A stretch of 64,000 bases of DNA, taken from positions 558,001 to 622,000 of the forward strand of contig CAVXCD010000002.1 of assembly GCA_963760225.1 (NCBI GenBank). Reading direction: 5' to 3'. Below the pieces are notes generated by a model. The model ran no database searches. It was not told the origin of the DNA and was given only the letters and a program-made list of their open reading frames with translations. The DNA comes from 13-2-20CM-66-19 sp963760225. Its GTDB lineage: Bacteria; Pseudomonadota; Gammaproteobacteria; Steroidobacterales; Steroidobacteraceae. Every line of letters begins with the position of its first letter. Within the stretch, counting starts at the first letter, position 1. The translations under genes were made by a program, and so were the position numbers. Shown here one piece after another: positions 1 to 7,270 of this stretch.

Positions 1-909
1 GTGCAGCGCCAGCGCAAAGGTTCCCCAGTGGATCGGCAGGAAAGGCGGGCTGCCCAGGAAAGCGAGCGCCTTGAGCGCATTCTCGGGCCCGAGGTGCATG
101 TCGCCCCACGCCGGGTGGAACCCGCCCACCTCGAGCATTGCCAGGTCGAAGGGGCCAAGGCGCGCAGCGATGTCGCGATACTCGGTGGTGAGCCCGGTGT
201 CGCCGCTGAAGAACACGCGCTGCCGCGCCGACTGCAACACCCATGACGACCACAGCGTCGTGTTGCGGCCTTTGAGGGTGCGACCGGAGAAGTGCTGCGA
301 GGGCACCGCGGTCACGGTGAGATCCGCAGCGGGCAGCGTGTAGTGCTCCCACCAGTCGAGCTCGATGATGTTCGCCGGCGGCACGCCCCAGGCTTCCAGG
401 TGCGCGCCGACTCCGAGCGAAGTCACGAACGGCACCGCCAGCGTGCGCAGCGCCCGTACGGTCGGGTAGTCGAGGTGATCGTAGTGATCGTGCGAGATCA
501 ACACGAGGTCGAGCGGCGGCAACGCACGTAGCGGCACCGGAACGGGCTGGAAGCGTTTCGGACCTGCAAGCCGCGTCGGCGAGGCGCGCACGCCCCAGAC
601 CGGGTCGGTCAGCACGCGCAAGCCGTCCATCTCCAGAAGCAGCGTCGAGTGCCCGAGCCAGGTGACGCGCAGGCCGCTGTCGGGCGGCCGCACCCAGCGC
701 GGCAGAGGATCGAGCGCGGGGAGCGGTGCGGGCGGCACGCGCCCCTCCCCGCCGCACAGCAGGTCGCGGATCCGCGGCATCGGAACGCTGGGATCGCGCA
801 GACCGGGCAGGATTGGATGCAGATTGTGGAACCGGCCGTCGTGCCAGCGCGGCGAGGCCTGCATGCGTGCGAGGCGTGCCCCGGCGGGTTTGCGGCCCAT
901 CGATCTCAT
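1..909 (-). CDS. MBL-fold metallo-hydrolase, NAPE-PLD/UlaG-like (C-terminus off window)
   Basis: Reading leftwards from an ATG at 907-909, the frame stays open to the window edge, giving at least 303 residues. It contains WLGHSTLLLEMDG (about residue 83), LTDPVW, the metal-binding HDHYDHLD motif, a second metal-site segment ending in SGDTG, and HWGTFALALH near the cut end. This order is typical of the COG2220 metallo-beta-lactamase fold group that includes N-acyl-phosphatidylethanolamine phospholipase D-like and UlaG-like hydrolases. No export signal is visible. The substrate cannot be told from sequence. The next genes to the right are stress-type small membrane proteins, so a membrane-lipid role is possible but unproven. 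Confidence 0.85.
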   Translation of the reverse strand, partial: MRSMGRKPAGARLARMQASPRWHDGRFHNLHPILPGLRDPSVPMPRIRDLLCGGEGRVPPAPLPALDPLPRWVRPPDSGLRVTWLGHSTLLLEMDGLRVLTDPVWGVRASPTRLAGPKRFQPVPVPLRALPPLDLVLISHDHYDHLDYPTVRALRTLAVPFVTSLGVGAHLEAWGVPPANIIELDWWEHYTLPAADLTVTAVPSQHFSGRTLKGRNTTLWSSWVLQSARQRVFFSGDTGLTTEYRDIAARLGPFDLAMLEVGGFHPAWGDMHLGPENALKALAFLGSPPFLPIHWGTFALALH

Positions 910-1036
910 GACACGCAAGGCTAGCACGGCGTACCCGCCGGCCCGCGTGCAGGGGCGCGAGAGCGTCGCGAGCGAGCCCGCGCGTACCAGATCAAGCCAG
1001 CGGTGGGTTGCGCGCTGCGCTGCGCTACGATGGCTC

Positions 1037-1663
1037 ATGGAAAAACCCAGCGAAACGCAGGCCCGAGTCACGCTGGACGCCGCGGCGCAGCTGTCCGAGC
1101 CGATTGCCCAGAACATCTACGATATCGTCCAGCTGCAGGAGAAGGAGCTCGCCGCCATGAGCCCCGCCCAGCGGCGCCTCGAGGGCCTGAGCCGCAGCTT
1201 CGGCCGGCCCGGGTACATGGTCGGATTGCTGATCGCGATCGCGGTGTGGATCGGCCTCAATCTGCTGCGCGCACAGCTCGGCCTCAGACCCTTCGATCCG
1301 CCGCCCTTTCAGTTGCTGCAGGGTGTGCTGACCTTGATCGCGCTGTTGACGGCCACGGTCGTGCTCATCGGCCAGCGGCGACAGACGCGGGTCACCGAGC
1401 AGCGCGCCCATCTGGATCTGCAGATCAACCTGATCACCGAGCAGAAGGTCACCAAGCTGATCCATCTGCTCGAGGAGCTCCGACAGGATCTGCCGATGGT
1501 GCGTGATCGGCACGATCCGCACGCCTCGGCGCTGCAGAAGCCGACCGACGCGGCGAAAGTGCTCTCGGCGCTACATGACGCCGGTCTCACCGGCGCAACG
1601 CCGTCGGGCGAGCCGCAGCCCGACGCGGCGGGAACGCAAGAGCCTCCTGCCCGCTCGAGGTAG
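1037..1663 (+). CDS. DUF1003-family inner-membrane protein
   Basis: This 208-residue protein has a short soluble N-terminus, the DUF1003-like stretch from about residue 50 (LSRSFGRPGYMVGLL), two transmembrane helices (about residues 59-77 and 93-113), then a charged cytoplasmic segment with RRQTRVTEQRAHLDLQ and a Pro/Ala-rich tail. An open frame extends upstream, but the ATG at 1037 is chosen because the upstream part is low-complexity and overlaps the promoter side of the leftward hydrolase. DUF1003 proteins have no established biochemical role. Its end lies 4 bp from the convergent gene at 1668. Confidence 0.85.
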   Translation: MEKPSETQARVTLDAAAQLSEPIAQNIYDIVQLQEKELAAMSPAQRRLEGLSRSFGRPGYMVGLLIAIAVWIGLNLLRAQLGLRPFDPPPFQLLQGVLTLIALLTATVVLIGQRRQTRVTEQRAHLDLQINLITEQKVTKLIHLLEELRQDLPMVRDRHDPHASALQKPTDAAKVLSALHDAGLTGATPSGEPQPDAAGTQEPPARSR

Positions 1664-1667
1664 CAGC

Positions 1668-2867
1668 TCAGGACGCGCCGCGCCCGTGCCGCGCGCGCCC
1701 GAGGAGGTAGCCGGCGGCGAACGGCAGTGCGAGCATCAGCACGGCGAGCACGATCAGCAGTCCCAGCACCTCGCCCGCCAGGTAACGCAGCTGCTCACCG
1801 GCGGATTTCACGCCCTGCCCGGCGATGCGGGCCGCGTCGGCGGCGAGCGCCTGGCGCTGCACGTCGAGCGCCGCAACGATCGCTTGCCGCTCGGTCTGGA
1901 TGTCGGCGAACAGCGCGGTGCGCTCGGTGTGCAGCGCCTGGGTCGTCGCTCGCTCGGACGCATCGAGCCGGTCGAGGACGTCGCGCACGCTGCGCCGCAG
2001 CTCGGTCACCGTGCCCTGCATCAGCTGCGGCGTGGATTCCGCCACCACCGTGAGACGCTCCAGCTGCTCATCGAGCTGGCGCAACCGTGCCTTCAGGTCG
2101 CCCTGCCCATAGCCGCTCTCGCGCAGCGCGAGCTGCGTGCGCCCCATGATCTGCCCGGGTGTGGTGTCGCCGTAGATCTGCAGGCGCTGCGCCATGTCGC
2201 TCATCGCTTCCGGAATCGTGCCGAGCGAATCGACCAGCGGGGTCGTGGCGCCGTGCGCGTGGCTCCACAGCCCGACCACCGAGGGGCGCGCGAAGGTGAG
2301 GTCGTGCAGCGGATACTCGCGCACATAGCCGGCGACGAAGTTCTGGTATGCGCTCAACTCGCCAGGCGCCAGCAGCTGCCGGGCGAGCGCCTCGGCGCCG
2401 GCTGCGAATTCGTCCGTCACGCCACGCACGGCCGCCTGGTGCGTACCGAAGAGCGCCGCGCCCGCACCGCCCGCACCGAGGAACGCCTGCATCTGCGCCG
2501 CCAGCGCCCAGGTATCGAGCAGGCTCATCAGCGGCGCGATCTGGGTCTCGGCGCGGCGCGTCTCGGCCACGGCGGCAATCTCCCAGCGCAGCGAGTTGTC
2601 GAGGATCGCCGGATCCGACTCGCTGCCGGCGATGTCAGAGGCGCTGCGCCCGACTGCCGCGATGAACTGTGCGGCCAGCTCGCGCGTCAGGATGCGTGCA
2701 TTCAGATCGCGCGCCGACAGCGGCCGCTCCGGGCTCTTGAGCGACAGCAGCGAGCAGCCGGCAAGACTGCCGAGCACGGTCACGCTGCCGAGCAGCAGCG
2801 CGACGCCGCACAGCGCTGCCGCGCCCCGCCATCGCGTCCGGTCCGGGCGTCGCCGCTGCATCTGCAC
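1668..2867 (-). CDS. Putative membrane-anchored coiled-coil protein, function unknown
   Basis: This 399-residue protein is not assigned to a family. A hydrophobic N-terminal segment ends in LAGC (around residues 34-37), which looks like a lipobox. The middle is mostly helical. Residues about 240-350 are rich in heptad-like charged and alanine positions, as in a coiled coil (for example LKARLRQLDEQLERL). A strong transmembrane helix near residues 365-390 is followed by a short basic tail. With a lipidated N-terminus and a C-terminal helix, the helical body would sit in the periplasm between two anchors. It lies 16 bp downstream of the DUF202 gene, probably in one operon. Confidence 0.6.
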   Translation of the reverse strand: MQMQRRRPDRTRWRGAAALCGVALLLGSVTVLGSLAGCSLLSLKSPERPLSARDLNARILTRELAAQFIAAVGRSASDIAGSESDPAILDNSLRWEIAAVAETRRAETQIAPLMSLLDTWALAAQMQAFLGAGGAGAALFGTHQAAVRGVTDEFAAGAEALARQLLAPGELSAYQNFVAGYVREYPLHDLTFARPSVVGLWSHAHGATTPLVDSLGTIPEAMSDMAQRLQIYGDTTPGQIMGRTQLALRESGYGQGDLKARLRQLDEQLERLTVVAESTPQLMQGTVTELRRSVRDVLDRLDASERATTQALHTERTALFADIQTERQAIVAALDVQRQALAADAARIAGQGVKSAGEQLRYLAGEVLGLLIVLAVLMLALPFAAGYLLGRARHGRGAS

Positions 2868-2882
2868 CTGCCGCCGCCAGCT

Positions 2883-3266
2883 TCAGCCGAAGGCCAGGTA
2901 GATGCTGTAGCTCGTCACCAGCAGCACCAGCGCGCCGCACAGAATCAGCTCCGTGCGTACGCTGCTGGCGGGGTGCACTTGCGCGTCGTCGAGCAGTCGC
3001 GTGGTGCGCACGAAGCGCGCGGTGGCGAGCACCACCAGTCCCACGCCGCCGAATATCAGCACCAGGCCGTCGTAGCGGCCCATGCGTCCGGACATGAGCG
3101 CAAGGCGCGAATGTTGTAGCTGGTCGCCGGCGGCGCTGGCCAGGGTCAGCATGAAGAGGTTGAACTTCTCGATGACGAAGCCGAAGGCGATCACGGCAAT
3201 GCCGGTACGCACCCATGCGAGAAAAGTGCGCTCATTGGCCGCGTGATCGCTGTAACCACCAATCAT
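2883..3266 (-). CDS. DUF202/YidH-like small membrane protein
   Basis: This 127-residue protein starts at the ATG at 3264-3266. Its N-terminal signature NERTFLAWVRTGIAVIAFGF is the hallmark of the DUF202 (YidH) family. Three hydrophobic helices are predicted, at about residues 18-36, 65-83 and 105-125. The frame is open further upstream, but that part is GC-rich and overlaps the start region of the DUF302 gene, so the internal ATG next to the family motif is preferred. Function is unknown in the family. It is the first gene of a likely leftward pair with the coiled-coil protein. Confidence 0.85.
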   Translation of the reverse strand: MIGGYSDHAANERTFLAWVRTGIAVIAFGFVIEKFNLFMLTLASAAGDQLQHSRLALMSGRMGRYDGLVLIFGGVGLVVLATARFVRTTRLLDDAQVHPASSVRTELILCGALVLLVTSYSIYLAFG

Positions 3267-3389
3267 CGCAGCGCCCCTTAAGCTCCCGCCCCGCCCGGGC
3301 CCTGGAGGAATCATAGCCCACTGGACAATGCGGCCGCCGCGGCGCGCAATTGAGCGCCCTGCGCCGCGGCGCACGAGAGTGTCAAAGCC

Positions 3390-3803
3390 ATGAGCTCTAC
3401 CCCCGACATGCATCATGACGAGCACGGCTGGATCAGGCTGCGCGCGCAGCGCACGGCGCTCGCCACCGCCGACCGGCTGGAGGCGCTGCTCAAGGAGCGC
3501 GGCATCCTGGTATTTGCGCGCATCGACTTCAGCGCCGATGCCGCGCGCGCCGGACTCGCCATGCCCGCCACGCAGCTGCTGCTGTTCGGCAACCCCAGGG
3601 CCGGCACCCCGCTGATGCTGGCGGCGCCGACCGTGGGACTCGATCTGCCGCTGAAGGCGCTGGTCTTCGAAGATGACGCCGGCAACTGCTGGATCGCCTA
3701 CAACGACCCGCTGTACATCGTGCGCCGCCACGGGCTGGCGGCAGCGTTCAGCCAGAACCTCGCCGCGGTGGTGCCGCTGATCGAGCGCGCGGCGCAGCCT
3801 TAA
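3390..3803 (+). CDS. DUF302-domain protein
   Basis: This 137-residue soluble protein covers a complete DUF302 domain: LEALLKERGILVFARIDFSA, then TQLLLFGNPRAGTPLM, then LPLKALVFEDDAGNCWIAYN. The domain is widespread in bacteria, often as a single-domain cytoplasmic or periplasmic protein, and its activity is unknown. There is no signal peptide here. It is transcribed away from the DUF202 gene across a 123-bp divergent spacer, so the two may share a control region. Confidence 0.85.
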   Translation: MSSTPDMHHDEHGWIRLRAQRTALATADRLEALLKERGILVFARIDFSADAARAGLAMPATQLLLFGNPRAGTPLMLAAPTVGLDLPLKALVFEDDAGNCWIAYNDPLYIVRRHGLAAAFSQNLAAVVPLIERAAQP

Positions 3804-3933
3804 GCGCCGGCCGCCGGCCGCCGCCCGCTCGCACCGCGCGTTAACCGCGACTGGAGCGCAGTCGGTGGCAAGCTGTGCGGCGTGCAGCTGGCAGGACGGC
3901 TCCCGGGTAACAGGGGTGAGGCGGCGTGACCCT

Positions 3934-4773
3934 TCACGGGGACGCTTCGCGCGCCCCGATGAGCCGCACCTCGCGCTGCGGCACCGGGATGACGACGCCG
4001 CGGGAATTGAAGGCGGCCAGCACCGCGGCGGTGATCTCCCCGCCCGCCGCCGTCAGATCCTCGACCAGCACCCACGGCCGCACCGCGATGCCGACCGATG
4101 AATCCCCGAGCTGCACGGGCTGCACCACCGCCGCGGGCTCGGTAAGGATGCGCGCGTTGGCCCGCAGCACCTCCTCGATGAGGGCGAGTGCGCGCGGCAG
4201 GTCGGTGTCGTAGGCGACACCGACGCTGACGTCGAGCTGGCGTATACGACCGTAGTTATGGAGAATTTCGCCGACGATCTTGCGGTTGGGCACGACCACG
4301 TGCGAGTGGTCCACGTGTACCAGCGTCGTGCTGAAGAGCGTAATGCCCTGCACCACGCCCTCGACGCCGGCGATGGCGATGTATTCTCCGACGCGAAAGG
4401 GCTTGCTGAAGATGATCGACAGACCCGCCATGACGTTGCTGAGCACGCCCTGGGTCGCCAGCGCCAGCCCGGCGCCCGCCACGCCCAGCCCGGCGATCAG
4501 CGGCAGCAGCTCCACGCCCAGGTTCTGCAGCGACATGATCACGAACAGCACCATGCAGGCGGCCGCCGTGACGCGCGTCAGCAGCAGCCGGATCGGCGGC
4601 TCGAGGTCGCGCCGGCTGAGCGCGCGCGCCAGAACGCGGCTCACCCAGCGGCTCGCCGCCACGCCGAGCGCGAGGATGAGGAGCGCGGTCAGCAGCCGCG
4701 GTCCGAAGCGGATCGCCAGGTCGATGAGCGTGTCCCTGGCGTGGTTGAGCGTCGCCGCCTGCTCGTTCATCAC
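3934..4773 (-). CDS. Small-conductance mechanosensitive channel, MscS family
   Basis: This 279-residue protein has the compact MscS layout. Three transmembrane segments end in the Gly/Ala-rich pore helix (LIAGLGVAGAGLALATQGVL, about residues 93-112). A beta domain follows, with FRVGEYIAIAGVEGVVQGI and VVVPNRKIVGEILHN, and then the alpha/beta C-terminal domain. Such channels open under membrane tension to release osmolytes during hypo-osmotic shock. It is divergent from the antiporter at 4882. Length and motifs match a minimal MscS/YnaI-type channel without extra helices. Confidence 0.92.
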   Translation of the reverse strand: MMNEQAATLNHARDTLIDLAIRFGPRLLTALLILALGVAASRWVSRVLARALSRRDLEPPIRLLLTRVTAAACMVLFVIMSLQNLGVELLPLIAGLGVAGAGLALATQGVLSNVMAGLSIIFSKPFRVGEYIAIAGVEGVVQGITLFSTTLVHVDHSHVVVPNRKIVGEILHNYGRIRQLDVSVGVAYDTDLPRALALIEEVLRANARILTEPAAVVQPVQLGDSSVGIAVRPWVLVEDLTAAGGEITAAVLAAFNSRGVVIPVPQREVRLIGAREASP

Positions 4774-4838
4774 CCTCTCCCTGCGCGGTGATCCGCACGC
4801 GGCATGTTACCAAGGCGCCGCGGCGGCCAGCAGCCGCG

Positions 4839-4874
4839 CTGCGGTGCGCGGGCGCGCTGCGGTGCGCGGGCGCG
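4839..4874. repeat. Two tandem 18-bp repeats in a divergent promoter region
   Basis: Two identical 18-bp units (4839-4856 and 4857-4874, each CTGCGGTGCGCGGGCGCG) sit head to tail, followed by a partial third unit (GTGCGG) up to 4880. They end two bases before the ATG of the antiporter gene. The unit is a multiple of three, so the open frame upstream of that ATG would encode repeated RARCGA. Confidence 0.8.
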
Positions 4875-4881
4875 GTGCGGC

Positions 4882-6084
4882 ATGACGCACGAGGAAAGCC
4901 TGATCGCGACACTCGCGATGGCCCTGGCGCTCGCCTTCGCGCTCGGCTGGCTGGCGGCACGGCTGCGCCTGTCGCCGCTGGTGGGCTACCTGCTGGCCGG
5001 CATCGCGCTCGGTCCACACACACCCGGCTGGGTGGCTGACACGCACCTCGCGCCGCAGCTCGCCGAGATCGGCGTCATGCTGCTGATGTTCGGTGTCGGC
5101 ACGCACTTCTCGCTGCGCGATCTGCTGGCGGTGAGGGCGGTGGCGCTGCCGGGCGCACTGGTGCAGATCGTCGTGGCAACCGCGCTCGGCGCGCTCGCCG
5201 CGCACGCCTGGGGCTGGGCGCCCGGTGCCGGCCTGGTGTTCGGACTGGCGCTCTCGGTGGCGAGCACGGTGGTACTGCTGCGGGCACTCGAAGCGCAGCA
5301 AGCGCTCGACAGCGCCAACGGCCGCCTTACCGTCGGCTGGCTGGTGGTCGAGGACCTGGTGACCGTGCTCGCGCTGGTGCTGCTGCCGCCGCTGGCCGGC
5401 GTGCTCGGCGGCACGGTGCCGGCGGATCTGGGTGCGCCGGCCGACACCCTGTGGCTGCTGCTCGCCATGACGCTCGGCAAGGTCGCACTGTTCGTGGCGT
5501 TGATGCTGCTGGTCGGTACGCGGGTGTTTCCCTCGATCCTGGCGCGCGTCGCGCGCACCGGCTCGCGCGAGCTGTTCACGCTGGCGGCCATCGCGCTCGC
5601 GCTCGGGGTCGCCTACGGCGCGGCGCAGCTGTTCGACGTCTCGGTGGCGCTCGGCGCGTTTTTCGCCGGCATGGTGATCAACGGTTCGGAGGCCAGCGAG
5701 CAGGCGGCGCGCGACCTGCAGCCGTTGCAGGACGTGTTCGCGGCGCTGTTCTTCGTCGCGGTCGGCATGCTGTTCGAGCCGCTGGTGCTGCTGCAGCACC
5801 CCCGCGAGGTGCTGGTGGTGCTCGCCATCATCATCGTCGGCAAGGGGGTGGCGGCGCTCGTGATCGTGCTGCTGCTGCGCCGGCCGCTCGCCACGGCGCT
5901 CACCGTCGCGGCGGCATTGGCGCAGATCGGGGAGTTCTCCTTCATCCTCGCGGTGATGGGCGTGGCGCTCGGGCTGCTGCCGCCCGCGGCGCAAAGCTAC
6001 ATCGTCGCCGGTGCGATCCTGTCGATCGTGGCGAACCCGCTGGTATTCAGGCTGCTGTCACCGGCGCGCAGCGCCGCCACCTGA
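4882..6084 (+). CDS. Kef/YbaL-type cation:proton antiporter, membrane domain only
   Basis: This 400-residue protein is built of about 12 hydrophobic segments forming a CPA2 monovalent cation:proton antiporter domain. Family signatures include LVGYLLAGIALGPHTPGW, the conserved acidic segment GWLVVEDLVTVLALVLLPPL, and ALGAFFAGMVINGSE. E. coli KefB/KefC/YbaL are 560-620 residues long because they carry a C-terminal RCK (TrkA-N) nucleotide-binding domain. That domain is absent here, so gating by NAD(H) or glutathione adducts through RCK is not expected. The ATG at 4882 is preferred over upstream in-frame starts, which would only add repeat-derived residues. Confidence 0.87.
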   Translation: MTHEESLIATLAMALALAFALGWLAARLRLSPLVGYLLAGIALGPHTPGWVADTHLAPQLAEIGVMLLMFGVGTHFSLRDLLAVRAVALPGALVQIVVATALGALAAHAWGWAPGAGLVFGLALSVASTVVLLRALEAQQALDSANGRLTVGWLVVEDLVTVLALVLLPPLAGVLGGTVPADLGAPADTLWLLLAMTLGKVALFVALMLLVGTRVFPSILARVARTGSRELFTLAAIALALGVAYGAAQLFDVSVALGAFFAGMVINGSEASEQAARDLQPLQDVFAALFFVAVGMLFEPLVLLQHPREVLVVLAIIIVGKGVAALVIVLLLRRPLATALTVAAALAQIGEFSFILAVMGVALGLLPPAAQSYIVAGAILSIVANPLVFRLLSPARSAAT

Positions 6085-6114
6085 AGCGGCGCGCGAGGCT
6101 CGCACGCGAGGCTC

Positions 6115-6327
6115 TCAGGTGTCGCGATCGATCCAGCGCGGACGCTTGCCCAGATGCACCGCCAGGCCCACGCGTCGCGGCTGCGCCGCTGGCTCGCGCG
6201 GCGGCGGGGCGCTCTGCGCCTGCCCGCCCGACGCATGCTGCGTGAGGTACGCATCCACGGTGCGCGCCGGCGGGCGTGGCGGCGGGGCCTGCCGCAGTCT
6301 CCACTGGTCGTTGAATGGTGTGCTCAT
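6115..6327 (-). CDS. Small Pro/Arg-rich hypothetical protein
   Basis: This is a 70-residue frame beginning at the ATG at 6325-6327, 9 bp after the stop of the DUF1328 gene and in the same direction. It is rich in Pro, Arg and Gln, with no membrane segment or signal peptide and no recognised domain. Co-directional close spacing supports it, but composition bias alone could produce such a frame in this GC-rich DNA. Confidence 0.4.
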   Translation of the reverse strand: MSTPFNDQWRLRQAPPPRPPARTVDAYLTQHASGGQAQSAPPPREPAAQPRRVGLAVHLGKRPRWIDRDT

Positions 6328-6336
6328 GGCGCAGAC

Positions 6337-6498
6337 CTAGACGCGCGATCGCCCGGCGAAGAAAGTGACGATCGCGCCGATCAGGAACACGATGAACAGG
6401 ATCTTGGCGATCCCGGCGGCGCCGGCGGCGAGGCCGCCGAACCCTAAGATCGCGGCGATGAGCGCAATGATGAAAAATACGACGGCGTAGTGAAGCAT
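6337..6498 (-). CDS. DUF1328-family small membrane protein (YtjA-like)
   Basis: This 53-residue protein consists of two hydrophobic helices, MLHYAVVFFIIALIAAILGF and KILFIVFLIGAIVTFFAG, with a Gly/Ala-rich turn between them. This is the full DUF1328/YtjA pattern, and family members are typically 50-60 residues. The ATG at 6496-6498 starts exactly at the family N-terminus. They are inner-membrane proteins of unknown function, often induced by stress. Confidence 0.88.
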   Translation of the reverse strand: MLHYAVVFFIIALIAAILGFGGLAAGAAGIAKILFIVFLIGAIVTFFAGRSRV

Positions 6499-6656
6499 GG
6501 CGTCCTCGCTGATCGGCATTCGTGCGCGTTTGCGCACTGCGCACACTGTGGACACTCGCGCGCTCCGCGGGCAGTCTCCGAGAACTCAAACGCCTGTAGG
6601 AATCTGGCTACAGTGAGCGCGTGCGGTGCAGCATCGCGCGCACGCTGCGCCGCGCG

Positions 6657-7226
6657 TCAGCTTGCGGCCTTGGGGGTGTAGCCGAACTTCTGACCGGCGA
6701 GCGCCACCTCGTACATCGCGCCGCCCTTGACGATCGTGAACACCGCCATGCCCTTGTAGTACCTGCCCGCGGTGACCGCATCCTTCATACCGCCGCTGGC
6801 GCCGGCGCTGGCCCCGGCGGTGCCTGCCGAGGCACCGGCGGCTGCGGTAATCACCACCGCGGCGGCATCTGCGCCGAATTCGAAGTCACCGCGGGTGAAG
6901 TCGTCGAAGGCGGCCTTGCTCTCGAAGAAGACGATCTCACTGTACGCCTGGCCGCCGGCCTGCCAGCCGACGCTCACCTGCGTGATGGAGGTGTCGCCGA
7001 CATAGCGGTCGTGCAGGTACACGCGGCCTTTACCGTACCCGCCGCCGACCACCAGCCCGCCCTTGCCGACATTTGGAAATACCGCGTAGCCGTAGCAGTT
7101 GTGGAAGAAGGCGGCGCTCTGTCCGGCGTTCTTGAACAGCGAGATGGTCTCGGCATAGGTGGCGGCGAACGCCGCCGTGCTCATCAGCAACAGCGCCGCG
7201 GTAAGGCATGCCAGCTTGAATCTCAT
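6657..7226 (-). CDS. Exported SYLF (Ysc84-like) lipid-binding domain protein
   Basis: This 189-residue protein has a cleavable signal peptide (MRFKLACLTAALLLMSTAAFA). The mature part is one SYLF domain, with AVFPNVGKGGLVVGGGYGKG, a strand pair leading to QVSVGWQAGGQAYSEIVFF, and a C-terminal MYEVALAGQKFGYTPK. SYLF domains bind phosphoinositides in eukaryotes. Bacterial members are periplasmic or outer-membrane associated and poorly characterised. A Gly/Ala insertion near residues 130-146 (AAGASAGTAGASAGASG) is low-complexity. It lies 44 bp downstream of opgH in the same direction. Confidence 0.88.
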   Translation of the reverse strand: MRFKLACLTAALLLMSTAAFAATYAETISLFKNAGQSAAFFHNCYGYAVFPNVGKGGLVVGGGYGKGRVYLHDRYVGDTSITQVSVGWQAGGQAYSEIVFFESKAAFDDFTRGDFEFGADAAAVVITAAAGASAGTAGASAGASGGMKDAVTAGRYYKGMAVFTIVKGGAMYEVALAGQKFGYTPKAAS

Positions 7227-7270
7227 GACACTCTCCTAGTGCAAGGCAATGTTGGCGACGGAATGAATTC

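Noticed and set aside
1503..3119. Long rightward open frame across the DUF202 and coiled-coil genes
   Set aside because: It covers two leftward genes with coherent membrane and coiled-coil features. Its own translation is low-complexity Arg/His/Gln.
6594..6613. Inverted repeat CTGTAG-N8-CTACAG between the DUF1328 and SYLF genes
   Set aside because: It is a short stem without a T run, with no promoter-like elements nearby. It is not distinctive enough to call a terminator or operator.
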